NCBI RefSeq assembly: GCF_030758955.1
Contig: NZ_CP132360.1
Location: forward strand, 1,155,627-1,219,626
Origin: Agrococcus beijingensis
GTDB taxonomy: Bacteria; Actinomycetota; Actinomycetes; Actinomycetales; Microbacteriaceae
Reading direction: 5' to 3'
DNA: 64,000 nucleotides
Positions 26,671-35,217 of the stretch are shown piece after piece; position 1 is the stretch's first letter, and each line of letters opens with the position of its first letter. The position numbers and the translations under genes are program-made. The notes under the pieces are model-generated. The model had not been told where the DNA came from. It was given only the letters and a program-made list of their open reading frames with translations, and searched no databases.

Positions 26671-28109
26671 CACTTGCCTGCCTTCAGGTATGCCTGCATG
26701 CCCTGCACGCCGCCCTCGCGGCCGTAGCCCGACTCCTTGTAGCCGCCGAAGGGGCTGGCCGGGTCGAACTTGTTGAACGTGTTCGTCCAGACGACGCCCG
26801 CGCGCAGCTTGTCGGCGACGGCCAGCACGCGGCTGCCCTTGTCGCTCCAGATGCCGGCCGACAGGCCGTAGGGCGTGTTGTTGGCCTTCGCGATCGCCTC
26901 GTCGGGCGTGCGGAACGTGAGCACCGACAGCACCGGGCCGAAGATCTCCTCGCGGGCGATGGTCGACGACGCCTCGACGCCGGTGACGACGGTGGGCGCG
27001 AACCAGTAGCCCTCCGCGGGCAGCTCGCACGCGGGGCTCCACGCCTCGCCGCCCTCGGCGACGCCCTGCGCCACGAGGCGCGTGATGCGCTCGAGCTGCT
27101 CGGTGGAGTTGATGGCGCCCACGTCGGTGTTCTTGTCGAGCGGGTCGCCGAGGCGCAGCGTCGACATGCGCTCCTTGAGTCGATCCATCACCGTGTCGTG
27201 CACGTTCTCCTGCACCAGCAGGCGGCTGCCCGCGCAGCACACCTGGCCCTGGTTGAAGAAGATGCCGTTGACGATGCCCTCGATGGCCTGGTCGAGCGGG
27301 GCGTCGTCGAACACGATGTTGGCGCCCTTGCCGCCCAGCTCGAGCGTGAGCTTCTTGTCGGTGCCGGCGATCGCCTTCGCGATCTCGCGGCCGACCGCGG
27401 TCGAGCCGGTGAAGGCCACCTTGTCGACATCCGGGTGGCGCACGAGCGCCGCGCCGGTCTCGCCGGCGCCCGTGATGAGGTTCACGACGCCGGCGGGCAG
27501 GCCCGCCTGCTCGCAGATCTCGGCGAAGAGCATCGCCGTCAGCGGCGTCGTCTCGGCGGGCTTCAGCACCACCGTGTTGCCGGCGGCGAGCGCCGGGGCG
27601 ACCTTCCACGCGAGCATGAGCAGCGGGAAGTTCCAGGGGATGATCTGCGCGGCGACGCCGTGCGGCTGCGGGTTCGCGCCCAGGCCCACGTGGTCGAGCT
27701 TGTCGGCCCAGCCGGCGCAGTGGAAGAACCACTGGGCGACGAGCGGGATGTCGGCGTCGCGGGTCTCCTTGATGGGCTTGCCGTTGTCGAGCGACTCGGC
27801 GACGGCCAGCTCGCGGGCGCGCTCCTGCAGGATGCGCGCGATGCGGAACAGGTACTTGCCGCGGTCACGGCCCGACATGCGGCCCCACGTCTGGCGGAAG
27901 GCGCTGCGGGCAGCCCGCACCGCGGCATCCACGTCGCCCTCGTCGGCGGAGGCGAAGGTGGCGATCTGGCGCTCGGTGGAGGGCGACACCGAGGCGAACG
28001 GCGTGCCGGAGCCGGCGACCCACTCGCCGCCGATGAACAGGCGGTACTCGTCGCGGAGGTTCAGGATGGCGGTCGACTCGGGAGCCGGTGCGTATTCGAG
28101 GAATGTCAT
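26670..28109 (-). CDS. aldehyde dehydrogenase
   Basis: 479 aa NAD(P)-dependent dehydrogenase. PWNFP (158-162), VVLKPAE, FTGSTAVG, catalytic Glu257 in LELGGKG and Cys291 in GQVCCAGS are all present. It lies 8 bases after deoC and is coupled to the truncated homologue. In deoxyribose catabolism DeoC releases acetaldehyde, so oxidation of acetaldehyde to acetate is the likely role; that is inferred from context. Confidence 0.93.
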   Translation of the reverse strand: MTFLEYAPAPESTAILNLRDEYRLFIGGEWVAGSGTPFASVSPSTERQIATFASADEGDVDAAVRAARSAFRQTWGRMSGRDRGKYLFRIARILQERARELAVAESLDNGKPIKETRDADIPLVAQWFFHCAGWADKLDHVGLGANPQPHGVAAQIIPWNFPLLMLAWKVAPALAAGNTVVLKPAETTPLTAMLFAEICEQAGLPAGVVNLITGAGETGAALVRHPDVDKVAFTGSTAVGREIAKAIAGTDKKLTLELGGKGANIVFDDAPLDQAIEGIVNGIFFNQGQVCCAGSRLLVQENVHDTVMDRLKERMSTLRLGDPLDKNTDVGAINSTEQLERITRLVAQGVAEGGEAWSPACELPAEGYWFAPTVVTGVEASSTIAREEIFGPVLSVLTFRTPDEAIAKANNTPYGLSAGIWSDKGSRVLAVADKLRAGVVWTNTFNKFDPASPFGGYKESGYGREGGVQGMQAYLKAGK

Positions 28110-28117
28110 CGGGACCC

Positions 28118-29128
28118 TCAGTCGATCGTCACGTAGTCGGGGCCGGAGTAGCGGCCGGTGGTGAGCTTCTGGCGCTGCAGCAGCACGTCGTTCAGCAGGC
28201 TCGAGGCGCCGAAGCGGAACAGGTGCGGGTCGAGCCACGCCTCGCCGCAGGTCTCGGCGACCGTGACGAGGTACTTCATGGCGTCCTTCGCGGTCGAGAT
28301 GCCGCCGGCCGGCTTCACGCCGATGCGCTCCCCCGTCAGCCGCTCCCAGTCGCGCACGACCTGCAGCATGAGCAGCGTCACCGGCAGCGTCGCCGCCGGC
28401 TGCACCTTGCCGGTGGAGGTCTTGATGAAGTCGCCGCCCGCGAGGATCGAGAGCCACGACGCGCGGCGCACGTTGTCGTAGGTGACCAGCTCGCCGGTCT
28501 CGAGGATGACCTTGAGGTGGGCGTAGCTGCCGTCGTCGCGGCGGCACGCCTCCTTGGTCAGCACGATCTCGTCGAAGACCTTGCCGTAGTTGCCCTCGAG
28601 GAAGGCGCCGCGGTCGATGACCATGTCGATCTCGTCAGCACCGGCGGCGACGGCGTCGCGGGTGTCCTGCAGCTTCACCTCGACGCTCGCGCGACCGGAG
28701 GGGAACGCGGTGGCGACGGCGGCGACGTTGATGCCGCTGTCCTTGCCGGCGCTCCAGGCGGAGCCGAGCGCCTCGACGGCGTTGCCCACCATGTCGCCGT
28801 AGACGCAGACGGCTGCGGGCCGGGGCGTCGAGGGGTCGGATGCGTCGGGCACGAGGGCCTTCGCGACCAGCGAGCGCACCTTGCCGCGGGTGTCGTTGCC
28901 CTGCAGGGTCGTCAGGTCGATCATGCGGATGGTGAGATCGAGGGCCTTCGCCTTCGAGGTGGTCTTGATCGAGCGGGTGCCGAGCGCGGCGGCGCGGGCC
29001 TCGAGGCCCACGGCGTCGACGGTCGGCAGACCCTCGAGGTGGCGACGGAGCGCGACCTCGGAGAGGTCGCTCCCGAGCAGCTGGACTGCGCGCTCCGCCG
29101 GGGCGAGCGCTGCGCTGGGTGTGGTCAC
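28118..29128 (-). CDS. deoC: deoxyribose-phosphate aldolase
   Basis: Cleaves 2-deoxyribose 5-phosphate to glyceraldehyde 3-phosphate and acetaldehyde. 336 aa, the long form rather than the ~250-aa E. coli type. Schiff-base Lys236 in DFIKTSTGKV, Lys272 in VKPAGGIS and Asp168 in DEIDMVID. GTG 29128 is preferred over ATG 29197: AAGGA lies five bases upstream and the protein then begins MTTPSAALAPAERA. First gene of deoC, dehydrogenase and truncated dehydrogenase. Confidence 0.94.
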   Translation of the reverse strand: MTTPSAALAPAERAVQLLGSDLSEVALRRHLEGLPTVDAVGLEARAAALGTRSIKTTSKAKALDLTIRMIDLTTLQGNDTRGKVRSLVAKALVPDASDPSTPRPAAVCVYGDMVGNAVEALGSAWSAGKDSGINVAAVATAFPSGRASVEVKLQDTRDAVAAGADEIDMVIDRGAFLEGNYGKVFDEIVLTKEACRRDDGSYAHLKVILETGELVTYDNVRRASWLSILAGGDFIKTSTGKVQPAATLPVTLLMLQVVRDWERLTGERIGVKPAGGISTAKDAMKYLVTVAETCGEAWLDPHLFRFGASSLLNDVLLQRQKLTTGRYSGPDYVTID

Positions 29129-29230
29129 GCTGTTCCTTCTCCTCTGCCGCGGTGCGGATGCCCGCAAGGTGTGTCGCGACGTGCGAGTGGAGGCCACTCT
29201 ACCCGGCGCCTCGCCGGGTGCGGAGGCGGC

Positions 29231-30199
29231 TCAGCCGGCGGCGGCGGCCACGAGCCGGCGGGTCGCCTCGACGTCGCGGTGCATCTGCGTGATCAGCTGG
29301 TCGAGCCCCTCGAAGCGGTGCATCGGGCGCACGAAGTCGATCAGCTCGAGCGTGATCGGCCGGTCGTAGAGGTCGAGGTCGGTGTCGAGCAGGAACGCCT
29401 CCACCGTCTTCGCCTGCACGCCGTCGAACGTGGGGTTGTCGCCGATCGAGACGGCGGCCGAGAAGGTGCCGGCGTCGACGTGCGCGATGGCGGCGTAGAC
29501 GCCGTCGGCGGGGATGAAGCCCTCGACCGGCGCGCCCAGGTTGGCGGTCGGGAACCCGAGCTCGCGCCCCCGCTGGAACCCGCGCACCACGTCGCCGCGC
29601 AGCACGTGGCGACGGCCCAGCATGCCGTTCGCCTCCGGGATGCGGCCGAGCACCAGCGCCTCGCGGATCCAGGTGGAGGAGACGCGGCGGCCGTCGGTGA
29701 AGCAGATGTCGCCGATCGACTCCACGCGCGACCCGCGGGGCTCGGCGAGCTCGCGCAGCAGCGCCGCGTCGCCCGAGCCGCGGTGCCCGAAGCGGAAGTC
29801 GTCGCCGACGAGCAGCACCCGGCCGCCCAGCCCGTCGAAGAGCACCAGCTCGGCGAACTCGCGCGCGGGCTGCGCGGCGGCCTCGGGCGTGAAGGGGATG
29901 ACGACCACGCGGTCGGCACCGGCGGCCTCGAGCAGCTCGATCTTGTGTGCGAGCGACACGAGCGGCAGCGGCGCGCGGTCGGGCCTTACGACCTCGAGCG
30001 GGTTGCGGTCGAAGGTGACGACGGTCGTCGCGAGCCCTTCGGGCTCGGCGAGCGCCCGCAGCTGCTCGAGGATGCGCTGGTGGCCGATGTGCACGCCGTC
30101 GAACTTGCCGATCGTGATCGCCGAGGGCGTCGAGACCAGCTCGTCGATCCAGCCGAGCCCGCGCTCGGCGAGGCTGTGGGGTTGCTCGTGCGCGCTCAT
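29231..30199 (-). CDS. ribF: bifunctional riboflavin kinase / FAD synthetase
   Basis: Makes FMN and then FAD. 322 aa. N-terminal adenylyltransferase domain with TIGKFDGVHIGHQ and STWIREAL; C-terminal kinase domain with RGRELGFPTANLG and SIGDNPTFDG. ATG 30199 overlaps the stop of the upstream membrane protein (ATGA). It ends the unit truB, two membrane proteins, ribF. No FMN riboswitch is visible upstream. Confidence 0.96.
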   Translation of the reverse strand: MSAHEQPHSLAERGLGWIDELVSTPSAITIGKFDGVHIGHQRILEQLRALAEPEGLATTVVTFDRNPLEVVRPDRAPLPLVSLAHKIELLEAAGADRVVVIPFTPEAAAQPAREFAELVLFDGLGGRVLLVGDDFRFGHRGSGDAALLRELAEPRGSRVESIGDICFTDGRRVSSTWIREALVLGRIPEANGMLGRRHVLRGDVVRGFQRGRELGFPTANLGAPVEGFIPADGVYAAIAHVDAGTFSAAVSIGDNPTFDGVQAKTVEAFLLDTDLDLYDRPITLELIDFVRPMHRFEGLDQLITQMHRDVEATRRLVAAAAG

Positions 30200-30597
30200 G
30201 CGGCCACCCGCTCCCGGCTGACCCGCAGCCACCAGAGGCCCAGGATCGGCAGCACCGCGGGGATGAAGAGGTAGCCCGAGCCGAAGCGGCTCCAGACCGT
30301 GTCGTGCGCGAACAGCTCGGGCGAGACCAGCGAGAGCGTGCCGACGACGACCACACCGACCAGCTCGAAGCAGACGGCCAGGAGCGCGACGCGACGCCAC
30401 GCATCCGATCGACCGGCGAGCGCGACGGTGGCGACGATGTAGACGACCGCGGCGAGGGCGCTCAGCGCGTAGGCGAGCGGAGCCTCGTCGAAGCGCTGCA
30501 CGATCTGCACGAACGAGCGACCGGTCGCCGCCAGGGCCAGCACCGCGTACACCGCGATGAGGACCCGTCCGATCCCGGCATGCCTGCGCTCGCTCAT
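30196..30597 (-). CDS. small membrane protein upstream of ribF
   Basis: 133 aa with four predicted helices (RVLIAVYAVLALAATG, YALSALAAVVYIVATVAL, VALLAVCFELVGVVVVG, LFIPAVLPILGLWWL). Coupled to ribF; 23 bases after the preceding membrane gene. TAGGAT seven bases before ATG 30597 gives it an internal leaderless promoter. I do not recognise a named function; a flavin-related role is only suggested by position. Confidence 0.75.
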   Translation of the reverse strand: MSERRHAGIGRVLIAVYAVLALAATGRSFVQIVQRFDEAPLAYALSALAAVVYIVATVALAGRSDAWRRVALLAVCFELVGVVVVGTLSLVSPELFAHDTVWSRFGSGYLFIPAVLPILGLWWLRVSRERVAA

Positions 30598-30604
30598 CCC
30601 ATCG

Positions 30605-30610
30605 ATCCTA
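30605..30610 (-). promoter_or_regulatory. -10 box of the 30597 gene (leaderless type), internal to the truB-ribF unit
   Basis: TAGGAT on the minus strand, 7 bases before ATG 30597; just after the stop of the 30621-30992 gene. Confidence 0.45.
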
Positions 30611-30620
30611 GCCGCGCGGC

Positions 30621-30992
30621 TCAGGCCGACTGGACGAACCAGATCTGGTGCATGCGGTAGACCATCACGGCGCACGCGAGGATGCCGATGCCGACGATGA
30701 GGGTCGACCACTTGCCCTGCTTGTCGATGAGCGCCCACACCACCGCGGCCGGCGGGATCGCGAGCGCCGAGATCAGGTAGACCCAGTACTCGAGCAGGTC
30801 GCCGGTGGGGCCGGCGCCGACGATCGGCGCGATGATCGACGCGACCGTCTGCACCAGCAGCGTGAGCAGCGTCAGCGCCGCGGCTCCCAGCACGATGTCG
30901 TTGAAGGGCCGGCGCGCGAGCCCGTAGACGGCGACCGCCGCGCCGATGACTCCGAGCGCGCTCGCCTGCGCGAGCATCAGCCAGGCGATCAC
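30621..30992 (-). CDS. small membrane protein downstream of truB
   Basis: 123 aa with four predicted helices; the N-terminus MIAWLMLAQASALGVIGAAV runs straight into the membrane. GTG 30992 overlaps the truB stop (GTGA), so it is translated with truB. Ends with WFVQSA. No family recognised. Confidence 0.7.
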   Translation of the reverse strand: MIAWLMLAQASALGVIGAAVAVYGLARRPFNDIVLGAAALTLLTLLVQTVASIIAPIVGAGPTGDLLEYWVYLISALAIPPAAVVWALIDKQGKWSTLIVGIGILACAVMVYRMHQIWFVQSA

Positions 30993-31963
30993 GGCTGCGG
31001 CTCCGGGCCCTGCTCGGCCGTCGGCTCGGGCGTCAGCGTCGCGGCCGCGCTCGCGGGCGCCGCCGCCGGCGCGGGTGGCGGGAAGTTCGTCACCGGCATG
31101 AGACGGCGCCCGGCGACCCGTGCGATGCCGACGAGCCGCTCGCCGTGCACGGCGGCGACGATGCCCGACTCGCTCTCGAGCGCCACCGTGCGGCGGCCGC
31201 TGGCGAGGTTCGCGGCCCGCTCGTCGTCGAGCTCGGCGACCGGCAGGATGCGCGAGGCGGCTCGGGCGGGCGTCAGCAGCAGGTGCTCCGCACCCGACTC
31301 GGGCAGCGCATCCGCCCCCGGTGCCCCGTCGACCTCGAACGGGCCGATGCGGGTGCGCCGCAGCGCCGTCAGGTGCCCTCCGACGCCCAGCGCCTCGCCC
31401 AGGTCGCGGGCGAGCGCGCGGATGTAGGTGCCGCTCGAGCAGTCGACCACCACGTCGACCTCGGCGCGGGCGCCCGCGCGGAACGCGAGCGCCTCGAAGC
31501 GCGCGACCGTGACGGGGCGGGCCTTGAGCTCGACCTGCTCCCCCGCCCGCACCCGCGCGTAGGCGCGCTCGCCGTCGACCTTGATGGCGCTGACGCTCGA
31601 CGGCACCTGCTCGATGTCGCCGGTGAGCGCGGCCATCGGGGCCGCGAGGTCCGCCTCGGTCAGGTGGGACGCATCCGCCGTCGACGTCTCGTCGCCCTCG
31701 GCGTCGTCGGTGGTGGTCGCGGCGCCCAGCAGGATCGTCGCCGTGTAGGTCTTGTCGAGGCCGACCATGTGGGTCAGCAGCCGCGTCGAGGGGCCGACGC
31801 CCAGGATGAGCAGGCCCGTGGCCATGGGGTCGAGCGTGCCCGCGTGCCCCACCTTGCGGGTGCCGAGCGCTCGGCGGGCGCGGCTCACGGCGGTGTGGCT
31901 CGTGATGCCCTGCGGCTTGTCGACGAGCAGGATCCCGTCGGGGTTCGAGGCTGCGGCTGGCAC
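30989..31963 (-). CDS. truB: tRNA pseudouridine(55) synthase
   Basis: Makes the T-loop pseudouridine of tRNAs. 324 aa. Catalytic Asp45 in GHAGTLDPMATGLL, KTYTATILLG and CSSGTYIRALARDLG are intact. The C-terminal ~45 residues are an Ala/Pro-rich tail. GTG 31963 with TAGGCT six bases before it. In most actinobacteria truB follows rbfA directly; here six genes separate them. Confidence 0.95.
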   Translation of the reverse strand: MPAAASNPDGILLVDKPQGITSHTAVSRARRALGTRKVGHAGTLDPMATGLLILGVGPSTRLLTHMVGLDKTYTATILLGAATTTDDAEGDETSTADASHLTEADLAAPMAALTGDIEQVPSSVSAIKVDGERAYARVRAGEQVELKARPVTVARFEALAFRAGARAEVDVVVDCSSGTYIRALARDLGEALGVGGHLTALRRTRIGPFEVDGAPGADALPESGAEHLLLTPARAASRILPVAELDDERAANLASGRRTVALESESGIVAAVHGERLVGIARVAGRRLMPVTNFPPPAPAAAPASAAATLTPEPTAEQGPEPQP

Positions 31964-31969
31964 CCGTCG

Positions 31970-31975
31970 AGCCTA
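31970..31975 (-). promoter_or_regulatory. -10 box of truB (leaderless type)
   Basis: TAGGCT on the minus strand, 6 bases before GTG 31963. Between it and the panE promoter lies a short ggtgcc-rich simple repeat (about 32024-32070). Confidence 0.5.
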
Positions 31976-32085
31976 CCGAGCGGGCGGGTCGAGCTCCGTC
32001 GGGGTCGGCCGCGCCGCGATGCCGACGCCGGTGCCGGTGCCGGTGCCGTGGCCGCCGCGGTGCCGGTGCCGTGACCGTGGCCGGA

Positions 32086-32091
32086 TAGCCT
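32086..32091 (+). promoter_or_regulatory. -10 box of panE-like gene (leaderless type)
   Basis: TAGCCT, 6 bases, ATG 32098. Confidence 0.5.
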
Positions 32092-32097
32092 GCCCGC

Positions 32098-33105
32098 ATG
32101 GCGATCGACGAGGTTCCCGCGCGGCCGGAGCGGCAGCGGGTGGCGGTCATCGGCGCGGGCGCGATCGGCGGCACGATCGCCGCCCGGCTGGATGCGGTGG
32201 GGCACGACGTGACCGTCACCGCGCGCGGCGAGAACCTGGCCGCGATCCGCGCGCACGGCCTGCAGCTCAAGGGCGCGTTCGGCCAGCACACCGCGCGCGT
32301 CACGGCGCTCGAGGCGCTGGAGGTGCCGCCCGACGTGGCGATCCTCTCGACCAAGGCGACCGGCACCACCGCGGCCATCGAGGCCAGCCGTCAGGCGCTC
32401 GACGGGGTGCCGCTGCTGGTGGTGCAGAACGGCCTCGGCGGCGACCGGCTCGCGGCCCGGCTGCTCGGGCACGAGCGGGTGGCGGGCGGCATCGCGCTGA
32501 TGGCGGCGAACTCCATGGAGCCGGGCATCGTGACGGTGACCGCCACCGGCGACACGATCGTCGGCGGGCCGGAGGGCGCCCGCTTCGCGGCGCTGCTGGG
32601 CGAGGCGCTGCCGACCAGCGAGACGCCGTCGATCGAGGGCGCGCAGTGGACGAAGCTGCTCATCAACATGGTCAACGCGATCCCCGCGATCGTCGGGCAC
32701 TCGGTGCAGGACGTCATCCGCGATCCCGGCCTGCGCCGCGTGATGGTCGCCTCGATGCGCGAGACCGCCCGCATCGGCCTCGCCGCGGGCGTGCGGTTCC
32801 AGCCGCTCCAGGGCCTCACGCCGCTGCTCGTGCGCGTCGTGGCGTTCGCGCCGCACCGCATCGCGCAGCAGGTGCCGCTGCGCATCCGTGACCGTCTCGG
32901 CGACGTGCCCAACCTCGGGTCGACCCAGCAGTCGATCCGCCGCGGGCAGCCGACCGAGGTCGATCAGATCAACGGCGCGGTGGCGGATGCCGCCGGTCGC
33001 CTCGGGCGCGAGGCTCCCGTCAACGCCGCGCTGGTCGAGCTCGTGCACGAGGTCGAGCGCACCGACCGGTTCCTGCCCGCGTCGGTGGTGCGGCGGCTGG
33101 CGTAG
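32098..33105 (+). CDS. panE: 2-dehydropantoate 2-reductase (ketopantoate reductase) family
   Basis: 335 aa. N-terminal NADPH-binding VAVIGAGAIGGTIAARL; middle VQNGLGGDRLAA; catalytic Lys in WTKLLINMVNA; C-terminal GSTQQSIRRGQPTEVDQINGA, the ApbA/PanE signature. It would make pantoate for coenzyme A; paralogues with other substrates are common, so the symbol is by family. Convergent with udk across a compact hairpin. Confidence 0.85.
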   Translation: MAIDEVPARPERQRVAVIGAGAIGGTIAARLDAVGHDVTVTARGENLAAIRAHGLQLKGAFGQHTARVTALEALEVPPDVAILSTKATGTTAAIEASRQALDGVPLLVVQNGLGGDRLAARLLGHERVAGGIALMAANSMEPGIVTVTATGDTIVGGPEGARFAALLGEALPTSETPSIEGAQWTKLLINMVNAIPAIVGHSVQDVIRDPGLRRVMVASMRETARIGLAAGVRFQPLQGLTPLLVRVVAFAPHRIAQQVPLRIRDRLGDVPNLGSTQQSIRRGQPTEVDQINGAVADAAGRLGREAPVNAALVELVHEVERTDRFLPASVVRRLA

Positions 33106-33122
33106 CCGCGGCTCGCGCGGCT
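33104..33122. terminator. compact hairpin spanning panE and udk stop codons
   Basis: AGCCGCG (33104-33110) / CGCGGCT (33116-33122), loop of 5, overlapping both convergent stops. Confidence 0.45.
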
Positions 33123-33823
33123 CAGCAGGAGTCGGCGAACAGCTGCTGCGGCCGCCGCCAGTCGCTGTTGTCGACGATGAACGCGGCCTTGCCGCGCGGG
33201 TTGGCCTGCAGCTCGTACTGCTGGTGGGCGTCGCGGTAGCGGGCGTGCGACGGATGCTCGACATCCGGATGCGCGCCGTCACGGGCGCGCAGGCGCTCAC
33301 CCCGCACCCGCGGGTCGGCCTCGATCCAGAGCACCCCGTGCCACTTGCCCGCCAGCGCGGGACGCTGCAGGAAGACGCCGTCGACGATGAGCACGACATC
33401 CGGCCCCGCGGTGTGCCACTCCCTCTCGACCGGGTGGTCGGTGGCGAGGTCGAAGGCGCGTGTCACGAAGCCGGTCGAGCCGCCCATGCGGAACGGCTGC
33501 AGCAGCACGCGGTCGAGCAGCTCGACGTCGAACGCATCCTCGTAGTAGCCCTTGGCCGAGTCACGCCCCTGCCGGTAGCGGAACGCCTGCGGCCGATGGA
33601 AGTCGTCGGCGCTCGCGCGGAACGCCTCGACGCCCGCGCGCGCGAATGCGACCTGGAGGGCATCCGCGAACCTCGTCTTGCCGACGCCGTCACGGCCCTC
33701 GACGGCGATGAGCCTGCGGCCGCGCGGGTTGCGGCGCAGGATCTGCGCGACGAGGTCGGTGTAGAGCGCCTTCTGCTCGGGGGTCCAGGAGGCGGCCTTC
33801 ATGAGGAGCGCGCTGTCGACCAT
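33122..33823 (-). CDS. udk: uridine kinase-like P-loop kinase
   Basis: 233 aa. Walker A in EGRDGVGKTRF, substrate region ADDFHRPQAFRYRQGRDS, DAFDVELLDRVLLQP and VLIVDGVFLQRP, as in actinobacterial uridine kinases; the lid is RVRGERLRARDG. It phosphorylates a nucleoside or similar small molecule. ATG 33823 has TAGGCT six bases upstream. Confidence 0.85.
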   Translation of the reverse strand: MVDSALLMKAASWTPEQKALYTDLVAQILRRNPRGRRLIAVEGRDGVGKTRFADALQVAFARAGVEAFRASADDFHRPQAFRYRQGRDSAKGYYEDAFDVELLDRVLLQPFRMGGSTGFVTRAFDLATDHPVEREWHTAGPDVVLIVDGVFLQRPALAGKWHGVLWIEADPRVRGERLRARDGAHPDVEHPSHARYRDAHQQYELQANPRGKAAFIVDNSDWRRPQQLFADSC

Positions 33824-33829
33824 GCGGTC

Positions 33830-33835
33830 AGCCTA
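33830..33835 (-). promoter_or_regulatory. -10 box of udk (leaderless type)
   Basis: TAGGCT on the minus strand, 6 bases before ATG 33823. Confidence 0.5.
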
Positions 33836-33854
33836 GGCCGCGCGGCTCGGCACC

Positions 33855-33893
33855 GTGCTCAGGCGCCGCGCTCAGGCGCCGCGCTCAGGCGAC
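33855..33893. repeat. three 13-bp tandem copies at the end of the DUF418 gene
   Basis: Units gcgctcaggcgcc (33868-33880), with one variant on each side (33855-33867, 33881-33893). The third contains the DUF418 stop codon, so the terminal GCCTGA is triplicated. Confidence 0.7.
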
Positions 33894-35180
33894 GGGCGTC
33901 GGCGGCGCGACGGGCCGGCGACCGTAGACGAGCCGGCGCAGCAGCGCCTCTGCCGGCCCGCGCCTGCCGCGCAGGTCGAGCACGAGCGCGACCACGACCG
34001 TCACCAGCCACACCCCGGCCGCGAAGCCAGCCGCGGCCAGCGGCGACAGGGGCGCGCCGAGCCCCAGCCCCCACGCGGCGAGCACCGGCGCGAACAGCAC
34101 CGACTGCAGCAGGTAGCTCGACAGCGAGCGCTTGCCGACGGCGCTGAGCGCGCGCACGACGATGCCGCGACGGTCGCCGATGGCGGCCGCGATCAGCCCG
34201 AACAGGGCGGCGTAGCCGACGCCGCCCGCGACGCCGGTGGCGCTCGACAGGCCGATGGTCGCCCAGGAGAGGAGCGGATCGAAGAGCAGGCCGGCGTGCT
34301 GCGCCGCGGCCAGTGCGCCGCCCGCCCAGCCGGTCCCGATGCCGACGAGCGCGATGCGCACCAGCAGCGCCCGGTGCTCGCGCGGGCGGTCGAGCAGTCC
34401 GCGGCGTGCCGCCAGGATGCCGAGCACGACCGCCAGCGGCACGGTCAGCACGAACGCCTGGCCGACCGTCGACACGAGCCACGTCCCCAGGCTCATGAGC
34501 ATGAACAGCAGGTAGTTCGACTCGCCTGCCGGGTAGGGCACCGCGGGCACGGCGAGCATGGAGAGGTCGTCGCTGAGGGCACCGGTCAGGAAGCCGCCGA
34601 GCAGCCCGAACAGGCCGGCGACGAGCAGCAGGGCGGCGAGCACCCAGGCGGTGATCTGCAGCGTGCGGTCGCGGCGCTGCAGGAGCAGCCAGGTGACGAC
34701 CAGGCCGACGAGGCCGTAGGCGCCCACGATGTCGCCGAACCAGAGCAGCAGCGCGTGCACGGCGCCGAAGGCGAGCATCCACGCGTGTCGGCGCTGCAGC
34801 AGCCGCTTCGCCTCCCGCATCGGCGTGCCCGCCGCCGACTGCCGGCTGTACAGCTGCCAGATGCCGTAGCCGAACAGGAACGCGAACAGCGGGTAGGAGC
34901 GGCCGTCGATCGCGACGAGCGAGAACAGCTGCCAGCCGAGGTCGGCGCCCTCGGCGCCGAGCGGGTGCCCGTTCGTGAGGCCGCGCTCGACGCCGTGCAG
35001 CCACCAGGACACGTTGGCCAGCGCGATGAGCAGCAGCATCAGCCCGCGCGCCAGGTCGGGCGCGAGGCTGCGGCCTCGCGCCGCGGTCGCGGCAGCGGCG
35101 AGGTCGACGGGCTGCGGCGGTGCCGCCCAGCCGGAGGCGGAGGGCGGCAGCCCGGGGTGCGGATGCTGCGGCGAGGTCAC
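33885..35180 (-). CDS. DUF418-family membrane protein
   Basis: 431 aa with about ten helices. Typical DUF418 features: RGLMLLLIALANVSWW near the N-terminus, DGRSYPLFAFLFGYGIWQLY, RRHAWMLAFGAVHALLLWFGDIVGAYGL and SAVGKRSLSSYLLQSV. The family resembles membrane acyltransferases of envelope synthesis but its function is not established. A ~40-residue Pro/Ala-rich cytoplasmic N-terminus precedes the first helix. GTG 35180, divergent from mutY with 37 bp between starts. Confidence 0.9.
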   Translation of the reverse strand: MTSPQHPHPGLPPSASGWAAPPQPVDLAAAATAARGRSLAPDLARGLMLLLIALANVSWWLHGVERGLTNGHPLGAEGADLGWQLFSLVAIDGRSYPLFAFLFGYGIWQLYSRQSAAGTPMREAKRLLQRRHAWMLAFGAVHALLLWFGDIVGAYGLVGLVVTWLLLQRRDRTLQITAWVLAALLLVAGLFGLLGGFLTGALSDDLSMLAVPAVPYPAGESNYLLFMLMSLGTWLVSTVGQAFVLTVPLAVVLGILAARRGLLDRPREHRALLVRIALVGIGTGWAGGALAAAQHAGLLFDPLLSWATIGLSSATGVAGGVGYAALFGLIAAAIGDRRGIVVRALSAVGKRSLSSYLLQSVLFAPVLAAWGLGLGAPLSPLAAAGFAAGVWLVTVVVALVLDLRGRRGPAEALLRRLVYGRRPVAPPTPVA

Positions 35181-35186
35181 CGATCG

Positions 35187-35192
35187 ACGCTA
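35187..35192 (-). promoter_or_regulatory. -10 box of the DUF418 gene (leaderless type)
   Basis: TAGCGT on the minus strand, 6 bases before GTG 35180; 13 bp from the mutY -10 on the other strand. Confidence 0.5.
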
Positions 35193-35205
35193 TCCGAACG
35201 CGGCC

Positions 35206-35211
35206 TACGCT
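35206..35211 (+). promoter_or_regulatory. -10 box of mutY (leaderless type)
   Basis: TACGCT, 6 bases (GTTCAG), GTG 35218; this spacing decides GTG 35218 over ATG 35236. Confidence 0.5.
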
Positions 35212-35217
35212 GTTCAG

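Noticed and set aside
30200..31000. FMN riboswitch for ribF
   Set aside because: ribF is internal to an operon, and no RFN-like conserved segments are visible upstream of it or of truB.
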